Positions 1 through 8,059 of a stretch of 64,000 nucleotides of DNA are shown here, in pieces. A program made the position numbers and the translations under genes. The stretch is from an uncultured candidatus Porisulfidus sp. GTDB taxonomy: Bacteria; Pseudomonadota; Gammaproteobacteria; Poriferisulfidales; Poriferisulfidaceae. The stretch covers positions 62,001 through 126,000 of the forward strand of contig OY288106.1 in the NCBI GenBank assembly GCA_958431155.1, in the 5' to 3' direction. Numbering within the stretch: the stretch's first letter is position 1; the number at the start of each line of letters is the position of its first letter. The notes under the pieces are model-generated. The model saw nothing but the letters and a program-made list of their open reading frames with translations. It was not told the origin of the DNA and did no database searches.

Positions 1-50
1 CAGTGTAAATCATAAAAGTTTATACCAGTAATTTCCATTAGGAACAGTGC

Positions 51-1400
51 ATGTATGACATTTTAATAATTGGTGCAGGAACCGCAGGTATTGCAGCAGC
101 CAAACAATTGGAAAAATTGAATGCCAAATATTTGCTGATAGAAGAGGGAGATGGAGGTACGACGTGTGCAAAGACGGGATGTATGCCATCTAAAGGGCTA
201 ATTGAAATAGCAAAGAAGGTTAATAATCTTCAGTCTTTAACTAAAGATAATCTTATCCAAAAAAATCAATTCAAAATTGATACTGCTTCTGTGCTGAAAA
301 AAGTACGTACACTTAGAGATCATTTCGTCAAGAGAGCAATTAAAGGGAGTGAAAAATTTCCTCGGATCAAAGGGACTGCAAAATTTATTAATACTAATAC
401 TATTGAAGTCAATGGGGAAAAAATATCGGCAAACAATATAATTATTGCAAACGGCTCAAGGCCAAGAATACCGGATGTATTTGAAGAGGTGAAATCCAAA
501 ATATTAACTACTGACAATATTTTTGAGCAAGAAAAGCTACCAGATAGCATAGCTGTTGTCGGACTGGGTATTATCGGGGTAGAGCTTGCTCAAGCTCTTG
601 CAAGATTGGGAGTAAAAGTACAAGTATATGAAGAATATAAAACAATAGCAGGAATACAAGATGAAAAAGTTTTTCATCATGTACTTTCTCTTCAACAGCA
701 GTACTACCCGATTCACTTTAATACCAAGATTGAAAAAGTAACTGAGCAAGCAGGGAAGTTCTTGATTGAGTGGAAAAATGGTCGATTAGAAGTTGACCAA
801 ATATTGTTGTGTGCTGGAAGAGAATCCAATATTGATCAATTGAACTTGGGAAAACTAGGGTTAGATACTACGGACACAGCAAACACGTTATATGACCCCT
901 GCACGTTGCAGATAAATGATTTCCCAATTTATGTGGCTGGTGATGTTAGTTCCCAAAAAATGGTGGTGCATGAAGCCGCAGAAGAAGCAAGAGTTGCGGT
1001 ATACAATGCGATGCATACTAAAAAGAAAAAACTTGCAAAGCCTGCTTTAAATATAGTTTTTACTGACCCACCCATAGCAAGAGTAGGCCAGTCATTAAAT
1101 GAACTCGACCAGGACAAGTGTGTTATTGGTGAATTCGATTTTTCTCTGCAAGGGCGTGCGACTTTAAAAGGGGAAAATCATGGCGTTGTACGGGTTTATG
1201 TGAATTCAAGAAACGATCATATTCTCGGTGCAGAAATGATAGCCCCAGGTGCGGAAAATTTTGCACATTTGTTAATGATGGCCATTCAAAATGAAATTCC
1301 ATTACACAAGCTATTACAACTACCTATCTATCATCCGGTTTTGGAAGAAGGATTACGCCAAGCATTAGTTAATGCAAAAAGCAAATCAGCAGTTACATAA
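51..1400 (+). CDS. Pyridine nucleotide-disulfide oxidoreductase (dihydrolipoamide dehydrogenase/mercuric reductase-like)
   Basis: FAD flavoprotein of the disulfide oxidoreductase family, 449 residues. The N-terminal FAD motif GAGTAG is at residues 8-13 and the redox disulfide is C39-x4-C44 (CAKTGCMPSK). A second Rossmann motif for NAD(P)H (VVGLGIIG) lies near residue 168, and the dimerisation domain ends with H428-P-V-L-E-E433, the canonical His-Glu dyad. ATG start with a plausible Shine-Dalgarno just upstream. It heads the visible part of a coenzyme M gene cluster. The family includes 2-ketopropyl-CoM oxidoreductase/carboxylase (2-KPCC), but that enzyme has Phe/His in place of the His-Glu dyad, so this is not a typical 2-KPCC. 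Inferred role: NAD(P)H-dependent cleavage of a CoM thioether or mixed disulfide, or the reductive last step of CoM synthesis. Family assignment is sure; substrate is not. Confidence 0.9.
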   Translation: MYDILIIGAGTAGIAAAKQLEKLNAKYLLIEEGDGGTTCAKTGCMPSKGLIEIAKKVNNLQSLTKDNLIQKNQFKIDTASVLKKVRTLRDHFVKRAIKGSEKFPRIKGTAKFINTNTIEVNGEKISANNIIIANGSRPRIPDVFEEVKSKILTTDNIFEQEKLPDSIAVVGLGIIGVELAQALARLGVKVQVYEEYKTIAGIQDEKVFHHVLSLQQQYYPIHFNTKIEKVTEQAGKFLIEWKNGRLEVDQILLCAGRESNIDQLNLGKLGLDTTDTANTLYDPCTLQINDFPIYVAGDVSSQKMVVHEAAEEARVAVYNAMHTKKKKLAKPALNIVFTDPPIARVGQSLNELDQDKCVIGEFDFSLQGRATLKGENHGVVRVYVNSRNDHILGAEMIAPGAENFAHLLMMAIQNEIPLHKLLQLPIYHPVLEEGLRQALVNAKSKSAVT

Positions 1401-1522
1401 GCTTTTCTGCACACCCTTTTTCGTCCGGTCCAGCAAACGAATTCTAAGCCTAGCTTCCAATATGTAGCGAACCTGACAGGGACTATCTTTTGGAATTTAA
1501 ATGCATAAAATACAACCTAGTA

Positions 1523-1539
1523 CTTAAGTAGTACTTAAG
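1523..1539. promoter_or_regulatory. Perfect palindrome upstream of the epoxyalkane:CoM transferase gene
   Basis: CTTAAGTA-G-TACTTAAG is a perfect 8+8 bp inverted repeat with a single central base. It ends 32 bases before the transferase start codon, inside the 171-base gap after the disulfide oxidoreductase. That gap is one of the longest inside an otherwise tightly packed cluster. The size and symmetry suit a dimeric regulator. No regulator gene is visible in the cluster, so the binding protein is unknown. It could equally be a chance AT-rich palindrome. Confidence 0.4.
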
Positions 1540-1571
1540 AATCCAGAGATAGACCCAAGAGAGGTATCATT

Positions 1572-2684
1572 ATGAAAATTAGAGACAGAGAGGTACTTAT
1601 ACCTACCAGTATTGTAGGTAATTATCCCAACCCACGTTGGTGGGATACGTTGTGGGCGACCAATTTTTCGGGAGACCAGGCACCACCGGATGCGAAAGAG
1701 CGAGAAGCATTGGAAGACGCAATAGCCACTATGGCGCACGATCAAGAAATGGCAGGGCTGGATATTATTTCGGATGGCCGGGTACAAGGCGATAATTATG
1801 TTGATCAAATCGTGTACTACTACCTTAAGCGTCTTGGCTACAGCATGCATGGGGAATACCTGGCTACACCACTTTATAGTGACTTACACTCCGCGACCTG
1901 CCATCAAGAAATCAAACGCTACGGCCCCATCATGATTCAACAGGCCAGGGCATTGAAACGGGCTACTGACAAACCGATTAAAGTGCAATACACGGGGGTT
2001 CAAGCTTTGGCTCAATGTACAAATGATTATTACTACAAGTCCAGTTATGATCGAGCGATGGCAATTGCCACAGCACTGAACGAAGAACTCCTTGAATTAG
2101 ACGAGATGGGTGTAGACTTCATTCAATTGGACGAGTTTACATGGCCTTACCTTTTTGAAGATTGGGCGATAGAGGCCTACAACCGATGTGTGGCAGGTGT
2201 CAAAAACGCCAAGATTGTCACACATGTCTGCTGGGGAAACTACAAAGGTACTTACGGGTATTACATGGAAGAAGGAGCAGAGGATTTTGATATCACCAAG
2301 CGAGCAGGTGAAAATCCAACGAATCGAGCTGAGTCCATCGTACCGAAATGTTATGAGGCGAACCTGGATGTCATTAACATAGAAAACTGTGGCAGATGTG
2401 AGGGCGAACTGGATGTTCTGAAAACACATCCGCTGCCGGATAACTTGTACTTTTGGGCAGGGGTCATCGATATCAAGAGTACGATTGTTGAAACCGCTGA
2501 CCAGGTAGCTGATCGTATCCGGGGCCTGCTCAAGTATGTTCCTGCCGACCGCCTTGGGGTTACAACCGATTGTGGTCTTATTCACTTTTGGCGCTACATC
2601 GCCTATGAAAAAATGCGTGCTCTTGTTGAAGGAACAAAAATCGTGCGTGAAGAATTGCAAAAGGAATTAAAGAAAGCCGCATGA
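1572..2684 (+). CDS. etnE: Epoxyalkane:coenzyme M transferase-like protein (MetE C-terminal-domain family)
   Basis: A 370-residue zinc thiol-transferase of the cobalamin-independent methionine synthase family, with only the catalytic barrel and no MetE N-terminal half. The zinc ligands fit His-x-Cys...Cys: H218-V-C220 and C334 (in TTDCGL). EaCoMT (EC 4.4.1.23; XecA/EtnE) has this size and this ligand pattern and opens epoxides with the thiolate of coenzyme M to give 2-hydroxyalkyl-CoM. A good Shine-Dalgarno (AGAGAGG) precedes the ATG. The assignment over a generic MetE-like protein rests mainly on the neighbouring CoM-synthesis genes. An alternative is a methyl or alkyl transferase to another thiol. 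Cytosolic. Confidence 0.77.
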   Translation: MKIRDREVLIPTSIVGNYPNPRWWDTLWATNFSGDQAPPDAKEREALEDAIATMAHDQEMAGLDIISDGRVQGDNYVDQIVYYYLKRLGYSMHGEYLATPLYSDLHSATCHQEIKRYGPIMIQQARALKRATDKPIKVQYTGVQALAQCTNDYYYKSSYDRAMAIATALNEELLELDEMGVDFIQLDEFTWPYLFEDWAIEAYNRCVAGVKNAKIVTHVCWGNYKGTYGYYMEEGAEDFDITKRAGENPTNRAESIVPKCYEANLDVINIENCGRCEGELDVLKTHPLPDNLYFWAGVIDIKSTIVETADQVADRIRGLLKYVPADRLGVTTDCGLIHFWRYIAYEKMRALVEGTKIVREELQKELKKAA

Positions 2685-2724
2685 TGCACTGATCGAAAAT
2701 AAAGTTAATGGAGATTCTGTATCC

Positions 2725-2934
2725 ATGCCAGTTCTAACCTTATGGTGTCCGGATTGTGAACGGGAGTTCAAAGGCATGGTTATGACTGGTGCGAAAGTTC
2801 CTGATGTGTGGGTTTGCGCGGTCTGTAAAAGTGATCGCGCAAATCCAATACACGAAGATCATCATTCACATCCCTGGGCGAAAGATCCATGCGATCATGA
2901 TTCTCATAGGACCTGCCCTTGCTGCGTAGTGTAA
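2725..2934 (+). CDS. Small Cys/His-rich, probably zinc-binding protein
   Basis: A 69-residue protein of unknown function. It has an N-terminal CPDC, a CAVC about 20 residues later (together a plausible four-Cys zinc ribbon), then a His-rich stretch (HEDHHSHPW) and a Cys/His tail ending CPCCVV. The ATG lies 40 bases after the transferase and the stop is 4 bases before the CoA-transferase A start, so it is part of the same unit. Inferred roles: metal delivery to the zinc transferase, a metallochaperone or a small regulator. I recognise no named family. Codon use and position argue that it is a real gene. Confidence 0.6.
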   Translation: MPVLTLWCPDCEREFKGMVMTGAKVPDVWVCAVCKSDRANPIHEDHHSHPWAKDPCDHDSHRTCPCCVV

Positions 2935-2938
2935 TTGT

Positions 2939-3883
2939 GTGTTGACTCTCCACTCGACCGCAGAGAACAAATTTACCAGCATTGAAGCACTAGCTTCACA
3001 AGTTGAATCCGGAGATTGTGTAGCAGTCGGAGGTGGCTTGTCATCACGTGAGCCGATGGCTCTGATCCGTTCAATCATCCGCAATCGTGTTAACGGTTTG
3101 ACAGTGGTCGGTTCTGCACACGGAATTGACATCGATTTGCTGTGTGGTGCAAATGCGGTTTCTGCGTCGCAAGAAAGTTATGTAGGGTTTGAACAAGATT
3201 TTGGCATGGCGCAAAACTATCGACGAGGATGTGAAAGTGGTGAAATAGAAATTCAGGACAATTGCTGCTATACGCTTGTTCAACAACTTCGTGCCTCGAT
3301 ACAAGGCTTACCATTTATGCCCATTCAATCAGTAAGAGGTACCGATTTTAAAAAAAATCATCCAAGTTATAAAACGATACAGAGTCCTTATTCGGGAGAG
3401 GACATATTAGTTGTTCCCCCTCTTACACCGGATGTGGCAATTATTCATGCCCAATATGCTGACGTGCATGGCAATTTGAGGATTGAAGGTCCTCCAGTCG
3501 TTGACTTGCTGTTTGCGCAGGCATCAAGAACAGTACTGGCAACAGTGGAAAAGATCGTAGCCAATGAAGAATTGAAGCGCCTCGGTGGTGCAAATATTCC
3601 GTACTTTTATGTGTCATACATTGCTGAAGCACCCATGGGCGCTCATCCGACCGCTTGCTATCCATTTTATGCCTATGATCGTGAACATACCGAGTTATAC
3701 ATGTCTGCTGCGAAAGAAGGTTCAACAGCGTTCCAAAAAAAATATTTGAAAGATTTCGTATATGAATGTGAGAGTCATGAAGAATACCTGCATCGCATTG
3801 GCGGAGAAGATACACGTGTAAGACTATCTAGCTGGAAGGAGTCAACTGATGCCTGGATGGAGTTATACAAGGAAAGTACATAA
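2939..3883 (+). CDS. CoA-transferase subunit A (glutaconate CoA-transferase GctA/IpdA-like)
   Basis: A 314-residue class I CoA-transferase alpha subunit. It shows the family layout with GDCVAVGGG near the N-terminus, the conserved central pattern VVPPLTPDVAIIHAQYADVHGN, and a hydrophobic C-terminal half. GTG start; a TTG codon follows directly. Translation starts 4 bases after the small Cys/His protein and the B subunit follows after 2 bases, so the two subunits are co-expressed. In this cluster it could move CoA onto or off a CoM-linked carboxylate, or act as a hydrolase like the related IpdAB of steroid degraders. The family is clear; the substrate is inferred only. Confidence 0.85.
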   Translation: MLTLHSTAENKFTSIEALASQVESGDCVAVGGGLSSREPMALIRSIIRNRVNGLTVVGSAHGIDIDLLCGANAVSASQESYVGFEQDFGMAQNYRRGCESGEIEIQDNCCYTLVQQLRASIQGLPFMPIQSVRGTDFKKNHPSYKTIQSPYSGEDILVVPPLTPDVAIIHAQYADVHGNLRIEGPPVVDLLFAQASRTVLATVEKIVANEELKRLGGANIPYFYVSYIAEAPMGAHPTACYPFYAYDREHTELYMSAAKEGSTAFQKKYLKDFVYECESHEEYLHRIGGEDTRVRLSSWKESTDAWMELYKEST

Positions 3884-3885
3884 AG

Positions 3886-4740
3886 ATGGGCAAGAATTGC
3901 ACGCTGGGCGAGCTACTTATCGATCAACTGGCGCGCACTGTTGAAGATGACACATTGGTGTTCCATGGATTTGGATCACCATTAGTTCAGATTGCATTGC
4001 ATGTTGCCAAAAGGGTATACACCCCTAATTTGGTGCTGGTAGCTGGTGCTACCTATGGAGTCAATCCAGATCCTCCTTTCATAGCTCCCACGACTAACGA
4101 CTGGGTACATGACCGAAACTCTGAATGCCACCTAAGCATTGGTGAGCTATTCGATTTGTCTGCAAGTGGGCGCTTGGGGAGAATGTTTTTATCAGGCCTG
4201 CAAATCGATCGTTGGGGCAATACCAATGTCACTCAGCTGGGCCGTAAAACCTTAAAGCTGAAACTGCCGGGGGGTGGCGGCGCTTGTAACCTGTCCTGTA
4301 ATGCAAAAAATATAACATTGTGGACGGCAGCACATCGTTCAGAGCCAGTAAAAGGAAAGCGCCGCTATCGGATCGTCTCGCAGTGTGACTATGTCACCGG
4401 TTTTGGTCATAAGAACGCTGATGGGATTACTCGCAGGCAACTTGGGTACCTGGGTAACGGTCCACAGTGTCTCGTTACGGATTTAGGCGTTTTTGATTTC
4501 GATCAGGACGGGCATTTGCAATTGAATGCTCTCTATCCGCACACCACGGTAGACGATGTTCTGGAAAATACTGAATTTGAACCAAGAATGAAGAAAGAGG
4601 TTAAAACAGTTTCGCTTCCTTCTTTAGAAGTGCTTTCGATCATCCGAAAACTTGATCCACTTCGTATTCATGAAAAGGAATTATTACCCGGGGACCGCTC
4701 ATTGACATTGGAAGAGCCTAATAATGCAGCAATCTGTTGA
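3886..4740 (+). CDS. CoA-transferase subunit B (glutaconate CoA-transferase GctB/IpdB-like)
   Basis: A 284-residue beta subunit that pairs with the preceding gene. Its start follows the A-subunit stop by 2 bases. Class I CoA-transferases carry the catalytic Glu in this subunit, in a strand-turn shortly after an apPNLxLv-type stretch. Here that stretch reads TPNLVLVAGATYG, with Ala-Gly-Ala and no Glu at the expected place. This resembles the IpdB branch, where the transferase Glu is missing, so the pair may be a hydrolase, lyase or atypical transferase. The alignment was made by eye. The C-terminus overlaps the next gene by 17 bases. Confidence 0.83.
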   Translation: MGKNCTLGELLIDQLARTVEDDTLVFHGFGSPLVQIALHVAKRVYTPNLVLVAGATYGVNPDPPFIAPTTNDWVHDRNSECHLSIGELFDLSASGRLGRMFLSGLQIDRWGNTNVTQLGRKTLKLKLPGGGGACNLSCNAKNITLWTAAHRSEPVKGKRRYRIVSQCDYVTGFGHKNADGITRRQLGYLGNGPQCLVTDLGVFDFDQDGHLQLNALYPHTTVDDVLENTEFEPRMKKEVKTVSLPSLEVLSIIRKLDPLRIHEKELLPGDRSLTLEEPNNAAIC

Positions 4741-5668
4741 ACAATCCCAAACGAGCATGAAACAAGTAGATTTCTCGGCTAGGTATCGAGACAAAAACAA
4801 TATTGTTCCAATTCCTTACCGAAAAACCAGTGTTCAGAAATACGCTGGAGAGATGTCCGAGAAAGCGGTGCAGTCGTACTTGTTGGGGAAAGAAGCGTAT
4901 CGGCGTACAGAATTTATTGTACTCATAGGGGGCAACCAGGAAAATGCAGTCGTTGCCATTCAAAAGTCTGATGATCAATCGCTATTTTCAGACATAATTC
5001 ATGTTGAAATTCTAGGCCTTCCGGAAAACTGCATTTACGTTCAAGACAGCAGTGTTGACTGCGCGAATCGATCTGCCTTGGCTGAAGTTGCTTTTCGCAA
5101 TCAAGTAAAAAAAGATGGAATATGCATTGTTGAAGGCAAGTATGACCATATCAACTTCATATGTCGTCCTGACCCGCTTGTGCTTCAGGTACTGGAAGTC
5201 GAACCACCTTCTCCACCAAAATTATATGACATGGTAGTACAGGCATTAAGTTATGCTGATTTGCCTCCCATTCTTGTTGAGCTCAAAGCCATTGATGTAA
5301 GAGAGCTATGTAACAGTGTAGATCCTGAATGTTACTTGCTGCCTTGTAGATCAGGTGGGATGGATCAACTACAAAAGCCTGTATATTTCTTGGACGAGCG
5401 TCCCAAGCAACGCAAAAACTGGGTTTTAATAGGATGTGAAAGAAGTCTTCAATTTCATCGACACTATTATGGAGATGAGCCACCCCAGGTTGAGATGTGT
5501 CCACGCAAGCTTCGACAAGAATCTGAAGTGCCTACACTATTGAAGTGTTGTCTACTTGAATTCGAGATTGAAAGAGATGGGGACCTGATGGTTGTTCCCT
5601 GGGGTGCTGATCTCACTATGGTAGAACAAGCTTTGCGGGAAATTTCGAGTGAGGTTGAGTATGTCTAA
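4724..5668 (+). CDS. Conserved-looking protein of unknown function in the CoM cluster
   Basis: A 314-residue protein I do not recognise. It has no signal peptide, no membrane segment and no nucleotide-binding loop. Its C-terminal half is Cys-rich, with Cys residues in short motifs such as DPECYLLPCRSGG, LIGCERS and VEMCPRKL, and there is a His cluster FHRHYYGDEPP. The ATG has a good Shine-Dalgarno (GGAAGAG, 7-base spacing), so the overlap with the CoA-transferase B gene is real. The stop overlaps the phosphosulfolactate synthase start, implying translational coupling to CoM synthesis. It is long, co-oriented and compositionally like its neighbours, so it is a real gene. Confidence 0.75.
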   Translation: MQQSVEQSQTSMKQVDFSARYRDKNNIVPIPYRKTSVQKYAGEMSEKAVQSYLLGKEAYRRTEFIVLIGGNQENAVVAIQKSDDQSLFSDIIHVEILGLPENCIYVQDSSVDCANRSALAEVAFRNQVKKDGICIVEGKYDHINFICRPDPLVLQVLEVEPPSPPKLYDMVVQALSYADLPPILVELKAIDVRELCNSVDPECYLLPCRSGGMDQLQKPVYFLDERPKQRKNWVLIGCERSLQFHRHYYGDEPPQVEMCPRKLRQESEVPTLLKCCLLEFEIERDGDLMVVPWGADLTMVEQALREISSEVEYV

Positions 5669-6545
5669 GTCTGCTTGGGATGGGATTCAAGTCATAAGTG
5701 AATTCATGAAAGAGCGTGTAGAGCGGCAAAAAAACGTTGGTATGACGATGGTTATCGATACGTGTATGGGACCGCAGATGTTGCAGGATATGCTTCTAGT
5801 TTCGAATGAGTATATTGATCACTGGAAGTGTAGCTATGGAGTATCTGCCGTGATACCTGCAAACATACTCCGTCAAAAGCTTGATACATTAAATCAATAC
5901 AACATCAATACATTTCCTGGAGGTACGCTGCTAGAGGCTGCGATTATTCAGAAAAATTGTCAATCGTACATGCTGCGTGCCAAAGAGATTGGATTCCGTT
6001 CAGTCGAAATTTCAGATGGAACGATCACACTGCCCATTAAGCGCAGGCGTAACGCAATCTTGTGTGCGCTAGACAATGGATTGATTCCAATTACAGAGGT
6101 AGGTAAAAAGGACCCCACAAAGCAACCAAGCCCTGAAGAACTCGCAGACCTGATTCTGCAAGATTTATATTTTGGTGCTGAGTATGTAATCTTGGATGCA
6201 AGAGAATCCGGGCGCGAAATCGGCATATTTGACCAAAATGGAGATTTGAAGCTCGAATTATTCGAAAAAATCTTATCGTTAGTTGGGCAAAAAAAAGAAA
6301 AGGTCATTTGGGAAGCCCCCCTAAGAAAACAACAGGCCACCCTGATCAAACAAATTGGTCCAAATGTAAACCTTGGGAATATAAGCCCCATGGACGTCTT
6401 GTCGTTAGAGTCATTACGCTTGGGACTTCAATATGAATCCTTAAGAGAAGTTGCCGACGAGTCTACCCAGCGTGGAATGTGGGACCCTGATTCAGTAGAA
6501 AACTCTGATACAACCAAAATACCACAAGAGTCTGCAAAGAAATGA
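5661..6545 (+). CDS. comA: Phosphosulfolactate synthase (ComA/XcbB1 type)
   Basis: Adds sulfite to phosphoenolpyruvate to give phosphosulfolactate, the first committed step of coenzyme M synthesis. The protein (294 residues) follows the ComA TIM-barrel pattern: MVIDTCMGPQMLQDML, FPGGTLLEAAI, SVEISDGTITL, ITEVGKKDP, EYVILDARESGREIGIFD, IWEAPLRKQQ and the closing GPNVNLGNI. These are ComA hallmarks. I chose the ATG at 5661 with GAGG 6 bases upstream; a GTG 12 bases earlier is possible. Its stop overlaps the next start (ATGA). ComA is best known from methanogens; the bacterial homologue XcbB1 acts in Xanthobacter. Finding it beside an EaCoMT-like gene is strong context. Confidence 0.92.
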   Translation: MSKSAWDGIQVISEFMKERVERQKNVGMTMVIDTCMGPQMLQDMLLVSNEYIDHWKCSYGVSAVIPANILRQKLDTLNQYNINTFPGGTLLEAAIIQKNCQSYMLRAKEIGFRSVEISDGTITLPIKRRRNAILCALDNGLIPITEVGKKDPTKQPSPEELADLILQDLYFGAEYVILDARESGREIGIFDQNGDLKLELFEKILSLVGQKKEKVIWEAPLRKQQATLIKQIGPNVNLGNISPMDVLSLESLRLGLQYESLREVADESTQRGMWDPDSVENSDTTKIPQESAKK

Positions 6546-8059
6546 GTGACAGATTTTCAGACTCCGATGCTGTTTTGTGTACCAATGGCCGTTTATCACA
6601 GCCTCCTGAAGATATATTAGTTACCAGTGCTTTTAAGAGTGAGCTTCAAGAACAGCTCTGCTTGTCAGAAGAAATGAATCGGGTGGATATTGCACATGTA
6701 ATAGGATTAGTTGAGGCCAAGGTTATCAAGAAAAAAGTAGGCGCTGACCTGTTGAATGCATTGCAAAAATTACAGGAGAACCCAACGGATTTCCAAGCTG
6801 ACCCTAAATTCGGTGATTTATTTACAAATCGAGAAAATTGGTTAGAACAGCACTCAAGCGCAGTAGGCTGGTTATGTGCAGGCAGAGCGCGTAGAGAAAG
6901 CACTACGGTCGCTTATCATTTAACAATAAAAAAGATTTTGCTTGACCTTGCTGATGAAATAACAGCCTTGACGCGGGCAATGATGATACAGGTGTCGGCG
7001 CATAAGGCATCAGTTATGCCGGATTACACGTATATGCAGCCGGGACAGCCAACGACATTCGGGCATTATTTACATTCATTTGTATTCATGCTGATGCGTG
7101 ATCTTGCGCGCATTGAATCACTTTATGGAAGGGTCAATTGCTGTCCAGCAGGGTGCGGAGGCATAAACGGGTCAACTCTTCAGATTGACAGGGAAAAGCT
7201 GTCAAGCTTATTAGGCTTTGCGAGGCCTGTCATGCATGCAAGAGATGCAATGTGGCAAGCTGATATTTCCATCGAGATCGCGTCAGTTTCAACTTCAATT
7301 TTAGTTACGCTGGACCGCTTTTGCGAAGATGTACTGTATTTCGTGACGGAAGAATTCAACTACATTGAGTTGCAAGATTCTTGTTCACGAGCAAGTAAGG
7401 TTATGCCGCAGAAAAAAAATCCTTATGCTTTAGCGTATATTCGAGCGCTGGCAAATAAGGTTATTGGTATACAGAATATGGTGGTTGTGTCGCAGCGCAC
7501 ACCAACTGGACAGATTGATAATCGCCTGTTCTTGTACGGAGAAATTCCATTCGTGCTTAAGAAAAGCATCGAAGGAATTGGATTGTTAAAAAATGTGGTG
7601 GAGGGATTGCAGTTCAAAACTTCAAATGCAGTCAACAGAGTAAGGGAAAGCTACGCGATGGCCGCGGAACTAGCGGAACAAATTTCAGTTGAAAATAATT
7701 TGGATTATAGAACCGCCCATAAGATTGTTGGAAAAATTGTCCGAAATTTTATACACCTTAAAAAACATTTATTCGAGTTAACGGAACTAGAATTAAATGA
7801 AGCTGCAAGCGATGTAGTAGGTCGCCCAATTTCATGCTCCAGGCAGATCCTCGAGATACTGAATTCTCCGCATGTTGCAATTGAGAAAAAGTCCGGGTTA
7901 GGAGGCACGTCTAAAGAAAGGATCAAGGAGATGATCGAATACAGTAAACAAGAGATTAATTATTATAAAAAATGGACAGACAATGAACGGGAAAAAATAA
8001 AACAAGCAGAAAATGCATTGTCACAACACATGCATACCATTCTCAATCAAGCCCAATGA
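6542..8059 (+). CDS. Aspartase/fumarase-superfamily lyase, argininosuccinate-lyase-like (XcbC1/XcbD1 candidate)
   Basis: A 505-residue helical lyase. Superfamily motifs seen: the central helix region with YMQPGQPTTFGHYL, the region around PAGCGGINGSTLQID, and the signature loop SKVMPQKKNP near residue 283. The overall pattern is argininosuccinate-lyase-like, but no arginine-synthesis genes are near. It sits by a 4-base overlap directly after the phosphosulfolactate synthase. In bacterial CoM synthesis such enzymes remove phosphate from phosphosulfolactate to give sulfoacrylate, or act on the next intermediate. Which of the two lyases does which step cannot be read from sequence alone. Confidence 0.8.
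   Translation: MSDRFSDSDAVLCTNGRLSQPPEDILVTSAFKSELQEQLCLSEEMNRVDIAHVIGLVEAKVIKKKVGADLLNALQKLQENPTDFQADPKFGDLFTNRENWLEQHSSAVGWLCAGRARRESTTVAYHLTIKKILLDLADEITALTRAMMIQVSAHKASVMPDYTYMQPGQPTTFGHYLHSFVFMLMRDLARIESLYGRVNCCPAGCGGINGSTLQIDREKLSSLLGFARPVMHARDAMWQADISIEIASVSTSILVTLDRFCEDVLYFVTEEFNYIELQDSCSRASKVMPQKKNPYALAYIRALANKVIGIQNMVVVSQRTPTGQIDNRLFLYGEIPFVLKKSIEGIGLLKNVVEGLQFKTSNAVNRVRESYAMAAELAEQISVENNLDYRTAHKIVGKIVRNFIHLKKHLFELTELELNEAASDVVGRPISCSRQILEILNSPHVAIEKKSGLGGTSKERIKEMIEYSKQEINYYKKWTDNEREKIKQAENALSQHMHTILNQAQ

Noticed and set aside
51-1400. 2-ketopropyl-CoM oxidoreductase/carboxylase (2-KPCC)
   Set aside because: The C-terminal His-Glu dyad is canonical and the protein is about 70 residues shorter than 2-KPCC, so only family membership is claimed.
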